Made by a program: the position numbers and the translations under genes. A model generated the notes under the pieces. It was given only the letters and a program-made list of their open reading frames with translations, did not search any database and was not told where the DNA came from. 64,000 nucleotides of DNA from NCBI RefSeq assembly GCF_947496995.1, contig NZ_CANMFD010000004.1, positions 124,001-188,000 of the forward strand. The letters run 5' to 3'. Below, piece by piece: positions 25,373 to 34,386 of the stretch. Origin of the DNA: an uncultured Roseibium sp. Its GTDB lineage: Bacteria; Pseudomonadota; Alphaproteobacteria; Rhizobiales; Stappiaceae. Every line of letters starts with the position of its first letter. Position 1 is the stretch's first letter.

Positions 25373-25384
25373 TTTACCAGTAAA
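25373..25384. promoter_or_regulatory. Candidate ArsR operator
   Basis: TTTAC (25373-25377) and GTAAA (25380-25384) form a 12-bp palindrome around CA, 13 bases before the ArsR start and in the divergent gap with the NIPSNAP operon. ArsR proteins usually bind such short palindromes. Confidence 0.45.
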
Positions 25385-25396
25385 GGCGACCTGTCC

Positions 25397-26083
25397 ATGA
25401 AAGATGGCCCGGACATTGCCCGCATAGGATCGCTGATCGGTGATCCCGCCCGAGCCAACATCCTCAGCGCGCTGATGAGCGGCAAGGCGCTGACGGCAAC
25501 GGAACTTGCCGCCGAGGCCGGGATCACCGGACAGACCGCCAGCTCTCATTTGAAAAAGCTGATGGAAGGCGGGTTGCTGACCCAGGCCAAACAGGGTCGG
25601 CACCGGTATTTCACCCTCGCCGGTCCGGAGGTCGGCACGGTCGTTGAAGCGCTCATGGGTCTTGCTGCGCGAAAGGGCCATCTGCGCACCCGCACGGGCC
25701 CGAAGGATCCGGCAATGCGCGCCGCCCGCATCTGCTACGACCATCTTGCCGGCGACCTGGCCGTGCGGATGTACGACAGTCTTCAAAATCGCGGGTTTCT
25801 GGTGGTCTCAACGGACAAGGGCGGGCTCGGCCCGACCGAAGACGGCCGGCACTTCATCTCCACGATCGGCATCGATCTGGACGCCCTCGGTTCCACCCGC
25901 CGCCCGCTCTGCCGCGCCTGCCTCGACTGGAGCGAGCGGCGCAACCACCTTGCCGGCAGTCTCGGGGCAGCGCTTTTCGACCGGTTCCAGGACAAGGGCT
26001 GGCTGCGGCGGGAATCCGGCAGCCGGGTCGTGACCATCCACCCAAACGGACACGCGGAGCTTTGCAAGCTGTTTCCGGCGTAA
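25397..26083 (+). CDS. ArsR-type winged-helix regulator with C-terminal domain
   Basis: The 228-aa protein has an N-terminal ArsR winged helix (about residues 8-90; LTATELAAEAGITGQTASSH, then GGLLTQAKQGRHRYFTLAG). The C-terminal 120 residues hold a Cys pair in RRPLCRACLDWSERRNHLAG, which may bind metal or act as a redox switch. This layout is known in regulators of the DUF-type ArsR family in Rhizobiales. Start: ATG 25397. It is divergent from the NIPSNAP operon and probably controls it. Confidence 0.88.
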   Translation: MKDGPDIARIGSLIGDPARANILSALMSGKALTATELAAEAGITGQTASSHLKKLMEGGLLTQAKQGRHRYFTLAGPEVGTVVEALMGLAARKGHLRTRTGPKDPAMRAARICYDHLAGDLAVRMYDSLQNRGFLVVSTDKGGLGPTEDGRHFISTIGIDLDALGSTRRPLCRACLDWSERRNHLAGSLGAALFDRFQDKGWLRRESGSRVVTIHPNGHAELCKLFPA

Positions 26084-26112
26084 GGTGCAGGCCCAGTGGG
26101 AGAAAACAAAAA

Positions 26113-26130
26113 ACCCGGCCGAAGCCGGGT
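26113..26130 (-). terminator. Intrinsic terminator of the small ORF
   Basis: On the minus strand, ACCCGGC pairs with GCCGGGT around a TTCG tetraloop, followed by TTTTTTGTTTT. This is a textbook intrinsic terminator about 95 bases past the small ORF stop. Confidence 0.9.
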
Positions 26131-26225
26131 CTTGTAGTCAGGTGAGTAGACGTTCGGGGCATGATAAACGTCTAATCGGGGGGTCGTATTCTTGTTATTG
26201 GGGCCGATGTAGCTCGGCCCTGAAC

Positions 26226-26369
26226 TCAGGAAGCCTGCTTGGGCTCCTGAGTGTTCGGCATCGCTTCGCGAAAGCTGCGGTAGAGCCGCGCCGGCAACCA
26301 CGGCAGGCGGTCACGGTTGTAGTCCTGACGGTGCTGAACCAGAAAATATCTTGCGGTATGAACGTTCAT
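26226..26369 (-). CDS. Small ORF, 47-aa basic protein
   Basis: A 47-codon frame runs from ATG 26369 to a TGA at 26226-26228. AGGAGA ends 5 bases upstream of the ATG. The product is basic and aromatic (MNVHTARYFLVQHRQDYNRD, then RLPWLPARLYRSFREAMPN) and has no signal peptide or membrane segment. It resembles DUF1127-type small basic proteins in size and charge, but the defining motif is missing, so I leave it unnamed. Its own promoter region with repeats and a strong terminator make it a real transcription unit. Expression is not proven. Confidence 0.75.
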   Translation of the reverse strand: MNVHTARYFLVQHRQDYNRDRLPWLPARLYRSFREAMPNTQEPKQAS

Positions 26370-26417
26370 TTTAATCTCCTGTCAGGTGCGCCGGATTTCC
26401 CGCACACCACGTTATGT

Positions 26418-26470
26418 CTTATATATAGGCGCACATTGTGCACTTATCTAGAGCGCACTTGGTGCATATT
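26418..26470 (-). promoter_or_regulatory. Promoter with two repeated operators for the small ORF
   Basis: GCGCACATTGTGCA (from 26429) and GCGCACTTGGTGCA (from 26453) are direct repeats 24 bp apart. The first includes the perfect palindrome GCACATTGTGC. A TATATAAG -10-like box lies at 26418-26425 on the minus strand, with the first repeat in the -35 position, so a bound protein would compete with polymerase. The regulator is unknown. Confidence 0.6.
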
Positions 26471-26522
26471 GCCAAAAATTTGTATTATTTTCGTTACGTC
26501 AATGACGCCCCCACCAAAACAA

Positions 26523-26555
26523 ACGGCCTTCCGGGGGTAAACCGCGGAAGGCCGT
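26523..26555 (-). terminator. Intrinsic terminator of metH
   Basis: ACGGCCTTCCG (26523-26533) pairs perfectly with CGGAAGGCCGT (26545-26555), followed on the minus strand by TTTGTTTT. It begins about 32 bases after the metH stop. Confidence 0.88.
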
Positions 26556-26586
26556 GAAAGTTCCGGCAGTGCAGGAGATAAAAAGG

Positions 26587-29500
26587 CTACTCGGCCGCTT
26601 CCATGCGCGCAGGGTCGTAATTCAGGATTGGACCAAGCCAGCGTTCGGCATAGGCCAGATCCCATCCCTTGCGGGCCGCATAATCCGCCACCTGGTCTTT
26701 TTCGATCTTGCCAACACCGAAATAGTGGCTGTCCGGATGACTGAAATAAAGACCGGAGACCGATGATCCCGGCAGCATGGCCCGGCTTTCCGTCAGCTCA
26801 ATGCCGGTCAGACGTTCCGCATCGAGCAATTTGAACAGCGTGTCCTTCTCGGTGTGGTCCGGCTGGGCCGGGTAGCCGGCGGCAGGACGGATGCCCTGGT
26901 ATTTCTCGGCAATCGTATCCTCATTGGAAAGCGACTCGTCGGCCGCATAGCCCCAAAGGTCCTTGCGCACGATCTGGTGCAGCTTTTCCGCAAAGGCTTC
27001 CGCAAGCCGGTCGGCGAGCGCCTGTGAGAGGATCTTGTTGTAGTCGTCCCCTTCCCGAGCGTAGCGCGCCGCGAGTATGTCTTCACCATGGCCCGCGGTG
27101 ACCGCGAAACCGCCGATCCAGTCGTTTATGCCGCTGCCCTGCGGCGCCACGAAGTCGCTGAGAGCGACATTCGCCCGCCCGCCCGCGTTCCGTTCCATCT
27201 GCTGGCGCAGCGTATGGAACGTCGCAAGCGTTTCGGAGCGGCTCTCGTCGGTGAAGAGACGAATGTCGTCTCCGTCCGCATTGGCCGGCCACAGCGCGGC
27301 CACGCCTCTTGCGGTCAGCAGCTTGCCCTCGACGATCTCGTCCAGCATCCGCCGTGCATCGTCGTAAAGCGCCCTCGCTGCCGGACCGTAGCGGTTGTCG
27401 GTCAGCACCGCCGGGTAGCGGCCCTTGATCTCCCAGGTGGAGAAGAACGGCGTCCAGTCGATCAGCGGCACCAGATCTTCCAGCGGGAAATCGTCGAACA
27501 CCGTGCTGCCCGGTTTCAAAGGCGCAAACGGAGGCTTGCCGGCGAAATCGGGTTTGAAGGCATTCTCGCGTGCCACGGCAAGCGGACTGCGCTTCTGCGC
27601 GCCCCGGCCGGCGGCATGTTTTTCGGCGATGTCCGCATATTCGAGGCGGATATCGCTGAAATATGGCTCACGTCCACCTTCGCTCATCAGCTTGGAGACA
27701 ACCCCGACCGCACGGCCGGCGTCGGTGACATAGATCGCCTGACCCCGTTTGTAATTCGGGTGAACCTTCACCGCCGTGTGGATCTTCGACGTCGTGGCGC
27801 CGCCGATCAGCAGCGGCAGGTCCATGCCTTCCCGCTCAAGCTCTGCAGCCACATGGCACATTTCGTCGAGCGACGGGGTGATCAGGCCGGAGAGCCCGAT
27901 GATATCGACTTTCTCCTGACGTGCGGTTTCCAGAATTTTCGCGGCAGGCACCATCACCCCGAGGTCGATCACCTCGAAGTTGTTGCACTGGAGAACGACG
28001 CCGACGATGTTCTTGCCGATGTCATGCACATCGCCCTTGACCGTCGCCATCAGGATCTTGCCGTTCGAGGAATCGCCGGTGATCCCCAGCTCTTCCTTTT
28101 CCTTCTCCATGAAGGGCATCAGATAGGCCACGGCCTTTTTCATCACGCGCGCGGATTTGACGACCTGCGGCAGGAACATCTGGCCGGACCCGAACAGGTC
28201 GCCAACGACGTTCATGCCGTCCATCAGCGGGCCTTCGATCACATGCAGCGGCCGGTCGAAGGACTGGCGTGCCTCCTCCGTGTCTTCTTCCACATAGTCC
28301 GCAATACCGTGCACCAGCGCATGTTCCATGCGCTTGGCAACGTCCCAGGTGCGCCAGGTGAGATCCGCCACCCGTTTCTGGCCGCCCTCGCCCTTCCAGC
28401 GCTCGGCCGCCTCCAGCATGCGGTCGGTGCTGTCGTCGCGGCGGTTCAGCACCACGTCCTCGCACAGCTCGCGCAGTTCCTTGTCCAGATCGTTGTAGAC
28501 GGCAAGCTGTCCGGCGTTGACGATGCCCATGTCCATGCCGCGCTGAATGGCATGGTAGAGAAACACCGAGTGCATCGCTTCACGCACGGCCTCGTTGCCG
28601 CGGAACGAGAAGCTCAGGTTGGACACGCCGCCCGAGACATGGGCATGCGGCAGGTTCTCGCGGATCCAGCCGGTCGCCTCGATGAAGTCGACGCCGTAGT
28701 TGTTGTGTTCCTCGATGCCGGTCGCAACCGCGAAGATGTTCGGATCGAAGATGATGTCTTCCGGCGGAAACCCGACCTCTTCCGTCAACAGCTTGTAGGA
28801 CCGCGCGCAGATCTCGGTCTTGCGCTCGAAACTGTCGGCCTGCCCCAGTTTGTCAAAGGCCATCACCACGACGGCCGCACCATAGCGGCGAACGAGTTTT
28901 GCCTGTTCGATGAAGGCTTCTTCGCCTTCTTTCATGGAAATGGAGTTCACCACCCCCTTGCCCTGGATGCATTTGAGACCGGCCTCGATGACGCTCCATT
29001 TGGAACTGTCGATCATCACCGGCACCTTGGCGATATCCGGTTCGGCGGCCACAAGATTGAGGAAGGTGACCATGGCCTCTTCGGAGTCCAGAAGCCCTTC
29101 GTCCATGTTGACGTCGATGATCTGGGCGCCGTTCTCGACCTGCTGACGGGCAACCTCCAGCGCGGCGGCGTAATCGTCTTCCTTGATCAGCTTGCGGAAG
29201 CGGGCCGAGCCGGTGACGTTGGTCCGCTCACCCACGTTGACGAAATTGGTTTCCTTCGTGACCACGAAGGGCTCGAGCCCGGAAAGCCGCATGTGCCGCT
29301 CGATTTCCGGGATCTCGCGCGGTTTCGTGTCCGCGACCGCTTCGGCAATCGCCCGGATATGGGCCGGCGTGGTTCCGCAGCAGCCGCCAACGATATTTAC
29401 CAGCCCCGCAGAGGCGAATTCGCCGACCAGTTCGGCCATATGCTCCGGGCTCTCGTCATATTCGCCGAATTCATTGGGCAGACCCGCATTCGGATAGGCG

Positions 29501-30315
29501 CAGACCAGCGTGTCGGCGATGCGGCCGAGTTCATCGACATGGGCCCGCATTTCCTTCGCGCCGAGCGCGCAGTTAAGGCCGATGCTGACCGGACTGGTGT
29601 GACGGACCGAATTCCAGAAGGCTTCCGGCGTCTGGCCGGAAAGCGTGCGCCCCGAAAGGTCGGTGATCGTGCCGGAAATCATCACCGGCAGGGCCTTGCC
29701 GGTTTCCTCGAACACTTCGTCGATGGCAAACAGCGCGGCCTTGGCGTTCAGCGTATCGAAGATGGTTTCCACCAGCAGGATATCGGCACCGCCGGCAATC
29801 AGGCCGCGCGCAGCATCTGCATAAGCAATGCGTAAATCGTCAAAGCTTACGGCACGATAGCCCGGGTTGTTCACGTCCGGCGAGATCGACGCCGTGCGGT
29901 TGGTCGGGCCGAGGGCACCGGCGACAAACCGAGGCCGCGACGGATCGTTTGCAGTCACCTGATCGCAGGCTTCGCGCGCAAGTCTCGCGCTTTCGAAATT
30001 CAACTCGTAAGCCAGTTCCTGCATGCCGTAGTCGGCCTGCGCGATGGTGGTGGAGGAAAAGGTGTTGGTCTCCACGATGTCCGCGCCGGCTTCCAGGTAA
30101 TCGACGTGGATCTTCCGGATCGCGTCAGGCTGCGTCAGGCTGAGCAGATCGTTGTTGCCCTTCACGTCGCTCGGCCAGTCGGCAAAGCGCGCGCCGCGAT
30201 AGGCCGCTTCGTCCAGCTTCAGAAGCTGGATCTCCGTTCCCATCGCGCCGTCCAGCACGAGAATGCGGGATTTGGCAAGATCACGGAGGCGCTCAACGGC
30301 GTCGGACTTGATCAC
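26587..30315 (-). CDS. metH: Cobalamin-dependent methionine synthase
   Basis: The 1242-aa enzyme transfers a methyl group from methyltetrahydrofolate to homocysteine through cobalamin. All modules are present in order: homocysteine-binding (about 15-330; Cys249, Cys312 and Cys313 in NCALG and GGCCGT bind zinc), folate-binding (about 355-620; [11 protein letters not shown]), B12-cap (about 650-740), cobalamin-binding with the axial His764 in [12 protein letters not shown], and the C-terminal reactivation domain (about 910-1220). Length is close to the E. coli enzyme (about 1227 aa). It is the last gene of the ArsR-metF-metH run. A 157-bp inverted-repeat element separates it from metF. Confidence 0.98.
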   Translation of the reverse strand: MIKSDAVERLRDLAKSRILVLDGAMGTEIQLLKLDEAAYRGARFADWPSDVKGNNDLLSLTQPDAIRKIHVDYLEAGADIVETNTFSSTTIAQADYGMQELAYELNFESARLAREACDQVTANDPSRPRFVAGALGPTNRTASISPDVNNPGYRAVSFDDLRIAYADAARGLIAGGADILLVETIFDTLNAKAALFAIDEVFEETGKALPVMISGTITDLSGRTLSGQTPEAFWNSVRHTSPVSIGLNCALGAKEMRAHVDELGRIADTLVCAYPNAGLPNEFGEYDESPEHMAELVGEFASAGLVNIVGGCCGTTPAHIRAIAEAVADTKPREIPEIERHMRLSGLEPFVVTKETNFVNVGERTNVTGSARFRKLIKEDDYAAALEVARQQVENGAQIIDVNMDEGLLDSEEAMVTFLNLVAAEPDIAKVPVMIDSSKWSVIEAGLKCIQGKGVVNSISMKEGEEAFIEQAKLVRRYGAAVVVMAFDKLGQADSFERKTEICARSYKLLTEEVGFPPEDIIFDPNIFAVATGIEEHNNYGVDFIEATGWIRENLPHAHVSGGVSNLSFSFRGNEAVREAMHSVFLYHAIQRGMDMGIVNAGQLAVYNDLDKELRELCEDVVLNRRDDSTDRMLEAAERWKGEGGQKRVADLTWRTWDVAKRMEHALVHGIADYVEEDTEEARQSFDRPLHVIEGPLMDGMNVVGDLFGSGQMFLPQVVKSARVMKKAVAYLMPFMEKEKEELGITGDSSNGKILMATVKGDVHDIGKNIVGVVLQCNNFEVIDLGVMVPAAKILETARQEKVDIIGLSGLITPSLDEMCHVAAELEREGMDLPLLIGGATTSKIHTAVKVHPNYKRGQAIYVTDAGRAVGVVSKLMSEGGREPYFSDIRLEYADIAEKHAAGRGAQKRSPLAVARENAFKPDFAGKPPFAPLKPGSTVFDDFPLEDLVPLIDWTPFFSTWEIKGRYPAVLTDNRYGPAARALYDDARRMLDEIVEGKLLTARGVAALWPANADGDDIRLFTDESRSETLATFHTLRQQMERNAGGRANVALSDFVAPQGSGINDWIGGFAVTAGHGEDILAARYAREGDDYNKILSQALADRLAEAFAEKLHQIVRKDLWGYAADESLSNEDTIAEKYQGIRPAAGYPAQPDHTEKDTLFKLLDAERLTGIELTESRAMLPGSSVSGLYFSHPDSHYFGVGKIEKDQVADYAARKGWDLAYAERWLGPILNYDPARMEAAE

Positions 30316-30462
30316 GGGTATTTCCTTCCAGAGTGTCTGGTTCGTTGTTTTTGGTTCGGGCGCCGAGGTATCGGAAGCGCCCTTGAATTAATTGTGTGCG
30401 GCGGGAGCCTGACGGGCACCGCGCGCACCGGCTGCGGCGATCTTGCTACGGCTTTCGCCGTT

Positions 30463-30619
30463 AACCCCCATCCCTCACCCTTCCTCACAAGGGGGAAGGG
30501 AATTGCGCAGAATGCGTCGCGACGCGGTGCTCAATCACCCCTTTGAAAAGAACGCCGCATCCCGGCAGTTGAGGCCTGATCCCCTTCCCCCTTGTGAGGA
30601 AGGGTTAGGGGTGGGGGTC
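30463..30619. repeat. 157-bp inverted-repeat element between metF and metH
   Basis: The 38-bp arms at 30463-30500 and 30582-30619 are inverted copies with only 3 mismatches, around an 81-bp centre. The arms are rich in C/T and G/A tracts. It fills most of the 362-bp gap between metF and metH, which otherwise holds no gene. It could act as an RNA hairpin between two co-transcribed genes or be a MITE-like repeat. Confidence 0.8.
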
Positions 30620-30677
30620 CCTACAAGAGTTCAGCGGCGGGTGCCCCCCACAAAAACTGCGGCGGACGTCCGAAAGC

Positions 30678-31589
30678 TTATGCCGCGATATCCTCATGCG
30701 CGGGCTTTCCCATGCCCAGCATATGACAGATGGCGTAGGTCAGATCGGCGCGGTTCATGGTGTAGAAGTGGAAGTCGCAGATCCCCCTGTCCACCAGATC
30801 CATGACCTGTTCGCAGGCGACCGCGACCCCGACCAGCTTGCGGGTTTCCGGGTCGTTGGCGAGCCCCGCGAACCGGCGGGCCAGCCACTGCGGGATCGAC
30901 GTGCCGCATTTGGCCGAAAACACCATGGTCTGTTCGAAATTGTGGATCGGCACGATGCCCGGGATCACCGGAATGTTGATCCCGGCCGCTGCGATCCTGT
31001 CCAGATAGGCATCGAACATGTCATTGTCGAAGAAATACTGGGTGATGATCCGGTCGGCGCCCGCGTCGACCTTGCGCTTCAGATTGTCGATTTCGGTCTG
31101 CCAGTTGCCGCTTTCCGGGTGCTTTTCCGGGTAACCGGAAACGGAGATGTCGAAATTGGCGATTTTCTTGATGCCCGCGACCAGGTCGGACGCATAGGCA
31201 TAGCCCTGCTCGTGCGCGACATAGCGCGTCCCGATGCCTTCCAGCGGGTCGCCGCGCAGGGCAACCAGATGGCGCACACCCAGGTTCCAGTAGTCCCGGA
31301 CAATGGCATCCACCTCGTCCCGCGACGCGCCGACGCAGGTCAGATGCGCAGCCGGGGCAAGGTCCGTTTCCTTCAGTAACCGCTCCACCGTCTTGTGCGT
31401 GCGCTCGCGCGTCGTACCGCCGGCGCCATAGGTCACGGACACGAAGGACGGCTCAAGCGGAGCAAGACGCTGCACCGTGTTCCAGAGCGTTTCCGCCATC
31501 TTCTCGGATTTCGGCGGGAAGAACTCGAAAGAAGCGGTTATCGGCGATGCTGCGGCCTGATGCGACCGGCGGGAAGAAGATTCAGACAT
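30678..31589 (-). CDS. metF: Methylenetetrahydrofolate reductase
   Basis: The 303-aa flavoenzyme reduces methylenetetrahydrofolate to methyltetrahydrofolate, the methyl donor for metH. The TIM-barrel markers are visible: SFEFFPPKSEKM near the start, VTYGAGGTTRERT, HLTCVG, LRGDP, and the C-terminal HFYTMNRADL. The frame is open to 31649, but ATG 31589 (MSESSSRRSHQ) lies directly after the stop of the ArsR-methyltransferase gene, so the two are coupled. It is the middle gene of a methionine-cycle operon. Confidence 0.97.
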   Translation of the reverse strand: MSESSSRRSHQAAASPITASFEFFPPKSEKMAETLWNTVQRLAPLEPSFVSVTYGAGGTTRERTHKTVERLLKETDLAPAAHLTCVGASRDEVDAIVRDYWNLGVRHLVALRGDPLEGIGTRYVAHEQGYAYASDLVAGIKKIANFDISVSGYPEKHPESGNWQTEIDNLKRKVDAGADRIITQYFFDNDMFDAYLDRIAAAGINIPVIPGIVPIHNFEQTMVFSAKCGTSIPQWLARRFAGLANDPETRKLVGVAVACEQVMDLVDRGICDFHFYTMNRADLTYAICHMLGMGKPAHEDIAA

Positions 31590-31590
31590 T

Positions 31591-32601
31591 TCAGGCGACC
31601 TCTCGGGACGTATCTCGGGCAGGCAGGTCGGTGACAATCCGGCGGTCACGAGCGAGCCAAAGTGTAACGGTCAGGTTGTTTTCGGTTTCCTCGGTCGGAA
31701 CCAGGTCGGTGACCTTTTCCAGATCGAGTTCAAGAGCTTCCAGCCAGCGTTCCATCTGGTCATGGGCAAAGCCGAGCCGGCGGTGGGCGTGTTTCTCGCG
31801 CAGGAACTCCAGCTCGTGTGGAGCAAAATCGACAAGCAGCAAGCGCCCGCCCGGCCGCAGGGCCCGGGCAGCTTCGCTCAGCGCGCGCGCCGGTTCCTCG
31901 AGGAAATGCAGAACCTGATGGACTGCGACAACATCGAAGGAGCGCGGCGGCACGTTCAGCGCATAGACGTCGCCATGGCGGACCTGCGCATTGGCAAGGC
32001 CGGACCTGGCAAGGTTCGCCCGCGCGACCGCAAGCATGTCATGCGAGGCGTCGATGCCCAGCGCGGAGGTATAGAGGTCGGAAAACACTTCCAGCAGGCG
32101 ACCGGTACCGGTGCCCAGATCCAGGAAAGACTGGAACGGCTTATCGCCAAGGGCTGCCCGCATCGCGGTTTCCACATCGTCTTCGGAGACATGCAGCGAG
32201 CGCTCCCGGTCCCAGGTGAGCGCGCGCGCGGCAAAATAGGCCGCGGCCTCCTCCGCCTTGGCCTTGCGGATCGCCCGACAGCGCTCCTGATCGGCCGCCA
32301 GAACCGGATCTTCTTTCGAGATGCGTGCGACAAGCGCGCGGGCGAGCTCGCCTTCCGGCCCATCCGCCAGACGGTAATAGACCCAGGAACCTTCCGGAAA
32401 ACGCTGGATGAGATCCGCTTCCGCCAGAAGCTTCAGATGTCGGGAAATTCGTGGCTGACTCTGACCGAGAATGGCGGTGGCATCCTTCACCGTCAGCTCG
32501 CTTTCCGCCAGAAGGGCAACCAGCCGCAACCGCGTCGCCTCGCCCACAGCCCTGAGGGCTGCAAGGGTATCGTCTACGGAAAGGATCGGTTCTTCACTCA
32601 T
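31591..32601 (-). CDS. ArsR winged helix fused to SAM-dependent methyltransferase domain
   Basis: The 336-aa protein has an ArsR winged helix (about residues 10-90; VKDATAILGQSQPRISRHLK) followed by a class I methyltransferase domain (about 150-280) with the SAM-binding FLDLGTGTGRLLEV. It begins the metF-metH operon. ArsR-type methionine regulators (SahR, SamR) are known in Proteobacteria; this fused form is a good candidate for a sensor of SAM or S-adenosylhomocysteine. I infer that the methyltransferase domain serves as ligand pocket rather than as an enzyme. A 22-bp palindrome just upstream would be its operator. Confidence 0.9.
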   Translation of the reverse strand: MSEEPILSVDDTLAALRAVGEATRLRLVALLAESELTVKDATAILGQSQPRISRHLKLLAEADLIQRFPEGSWVYYRLADGPEGELARALVARISKEDPVLAADQERCRAIRKAKAEEAAAYFAARALTWDRERSLHVSEDDVETAMRAALGDKPFQSFLDLGTGTGRLLEVFSDLYTSALGIDASHDMLAVARANLARSGLANAQVRHGDVYALNVPPRSFDVVAVHQVLHFLEEPARALSEAARALRPGGRLLLVDFAPHELEFLREKHAHRRLGFAHDQMERWLEALELDLEKVTDLVPTEETENNLTVTLWLARDRRIVTDLPARDTSREVA

Positions 32602-32619
32602 GCGCCTGCCAACAATGTC

Positions 32620-32641
32620 GATATAAAGATATGTTTATATC
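32620..32641. promoter_or_regulatory. 22-bp palindrome upstream of the ArsR-metF-metH operon
   Basis: GATATAAA (32620-32627) and TTTATATC (32634-32641) are perfect inverted arms around GATATG, 19 bases before the ArsR start. Such an AT-rich site stands out in GC-rich surroundings and suits ArsR autoregulation. Confidence 0.7.
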
Positions 32642-32770
32642 AATTGTAGCGCAGGTGCAAGGGGGCGAAACGGATCCGACGTGGTTTGGCGCAAAAGCGG
32701 CGTAGCGGAAGCGCTCCCTGTCTGCGCGCGCCCTTGCAAATGCAGCGGTGCGCGCGGAGGCCGGATTGCT

Positions 32771-33760
32771 TCAGCGCTGTTCGCTCGGCAGATGTCCGAA
32801 GCGGTCCTTGTAGTAATATGAAAACCGGCCGAGATGAGAAAAGCCGCAGGAATAAGCTGCTTCACCGACGCTGGGCGGATCGCGCCGCGCTGCCAGCAGA
32901 TAATGCGCCGTATCCAGCCGCGCATTGCGCAGGACCTGCATCGGGCTTTGGCCGAAAACCCGCTGGAACCCCTTTTGAAGCGTCCGCACGTTCATATGTG
33001 CAGCCCGTGCGATATCGGCCAGATTGATCGGTTCCGCCAGGTTGGCGTGAATGTACTCAAGCGCCATCCGGATTTCCCTGGGATTGGCCCGGCGGTCCGA
33101 GCGTTCGATGATGTGCGAGATGTTGCTGGGTTGAAGGGTCAGCAGCGCATGCGCCAGATCCTCTTCCGCCCTCAGGTCCCGTGCTGCCAGCAACCCCTGA
33201 AACAGATCTCCGTTTTCAATGGCCTGAACGCAGGCCATCACGAGACGTTTCAACTGGAGCCCCGGTCCGTTGACCAGATCGACCTGCATCTTGAACCTGA
33301 TCGGCCCGGGCAGCGGGGCGCCCGTTATCGACCGGGCAGCCTCTTCCAGCCGGGTCCTGTCGACCTGCAGCAGAAGCTTGCTGCAGTCGCGCCTCCAATG
33401 CAGCAATGCGCCCCGGTCCGGGTTCAATATGGTCCCCATCTGTGTGGTCGCGATCATTTCCTCGCCGCGGTGCCTGATTTTTGCGCTTCCGGAAAGCGGC
33501 ACCTGAAACAGATAGAAGGAGTCCAGCCGTCCCGGATCCACCGTTACGTCGGCACCGTAATGCAGGTAGTTGGCGGAAATGTTCTGCCCGCTCACCGCAT
33601 TGTGGCGGACGAAAAGGCCGGATTGAGAACCAACGACCTCCAGCTTGTGATCGCACAGCTTGCCGGAAATGATGTGCTTTGCCTCCTCCAGGTCGCGGGT
33701 GCGAACCACCGGATTGCGCGCGAAATATTCCTTCGTTGGCAAAGCCCCTGTTGTGGCCAT
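32771..33760 (-). CDS. AraC family transcriptional regulator
   Basis: The 329-aa protein has an N-terminal AraC-type ligand-binding region (about residues 35-210) and two C-terminal helix-turn-helix motifs (about 230-325): NLADIARAAHMNVRTLQKGF and VGEAAYSCGFSHLGRFSYYY. It is divergent from the cupin-hydrolase-monooxygenase-ABC cluster, with a 179-bp gap, and is the likely activator of that cluster. The ligand is probably the imported aromatic compound, but this is inference. Confidence 0.92.
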   Translation of the reverse strand: MATTGALPTKEYFARNPVVRTRDLEEAKHIISGKLCDHKLEVVGSQSGLFVRHNAVSGQNISANYLHYGADVTVDPGRLDSFYLFQVPLSGSAKIRHRGEEMIATTQMGTILNPDRGALLHWRRDCSKLLLQVDRTRLEEAARSITGAPLPGPIRFKMQVDLVNGPGLQLKRLVMACVQAIENGDLFQGLLAARDLRAEEDLAHALLTLQPSNISHIIERSDRRANPREIRMALEYIHANLAEPINLADIARAAHMNVRTLQKGFQRVFGQSPMQVLRNARLDTAHYLLAARRDPPSVGEAAYSCGFSHLGRFSYYYKDRFGHLPSEQR

Positions 33761-33939
33761 CGGTTTCCTTGCAGGACGGTTCCAGGTTCATCCGGCACGA
33801 TCTTGTGCATGACTTCCAATTTACTTCAAGCTTAAAACTATAGCGAAGTCGGGTTCGTTTTTCGGATAATTGATTGCGCGAATGCAATGCAGTGTAGGCT
33901 GAGCATCAAGTCCCAACTGTAACAGCAGGAACCCGGAAA

Positions 33940-34380
33940 ATGGAAAAAGGCGTATTGAAGGCCGATGCCGGCATGAACGCTCTGACATGGAATGTCGTGG
34001 GGCACACCTATGTTCCCAAGCTCCTGAGCGAAGAGGCGTTCGTCTGGCATGCCACCATTCCCGATGGCACTTTCGTGCCGCCGCACATCCACCCGACCCA
34101 GGATGAATGGATCTACATGCTGGAAGGCGAACTGGACATCGAATTCGCTGATGAGCAGTTCAAGGCCGGTGCCGGTGACACCGTCAAGATGCCGCGCGGC
34201 ATCGCCCATGGCATCTTCAATCGCTCCGGTGGGACGGCAACATGCATCTTTGGAGTATCGCCGGCGCGCGAACTCTACAAGCTGTTTACCGAGCTGGACG
34301 GGGTGAGCGACCCCGCGGAGCTGGTGCGCCTGTCCGCGCTGCGCGAAGTGAACTTCCTCCCTCCCCCCGATGCGCAATAG
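33940..34380 (+). CDS. Cupin domain protein, first of two sister cupins
   Basis: The 146-aa single-domain cupin has motif 1 HIHPTQDEWIYMLEG with ligands His49, His51 and Glu56, and motif 2 PRGIAHGIFN with His90. All ligands for a metal are in place, so it may be a dioxygenase or isomerase. It is the first gene of the cluster, divergent from the AraC regulator, and 7 bp ahead of the hydrolase. It is clearly related to the second cupin at 35318, with the same VPPHIHP and PRGI-HGIFN blocks, so the pair arose by duplication. Confidence 0.9.
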   Translation: MEKGVLKADAGMNALTWNVVGHTYVPKLLSEEAFVWHATIPDGTFVPPHIHPTQDEWIYMLEGELDIEFADEQFKAGAGDTVKMPRGIAHGIFNRSGGTATCIFGVSPARELYKLFTELDGVSDPAELVRLSALREVNFLPPPDAQ

Positions 34381-34386
34381 GCCCGA

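Noticed and set aside
27088..29835. Very long open frame on the plus strand across metH
   Set aside because: It is antisense to a full metH with all motifs intact; high GC content keeps opposite frames open.
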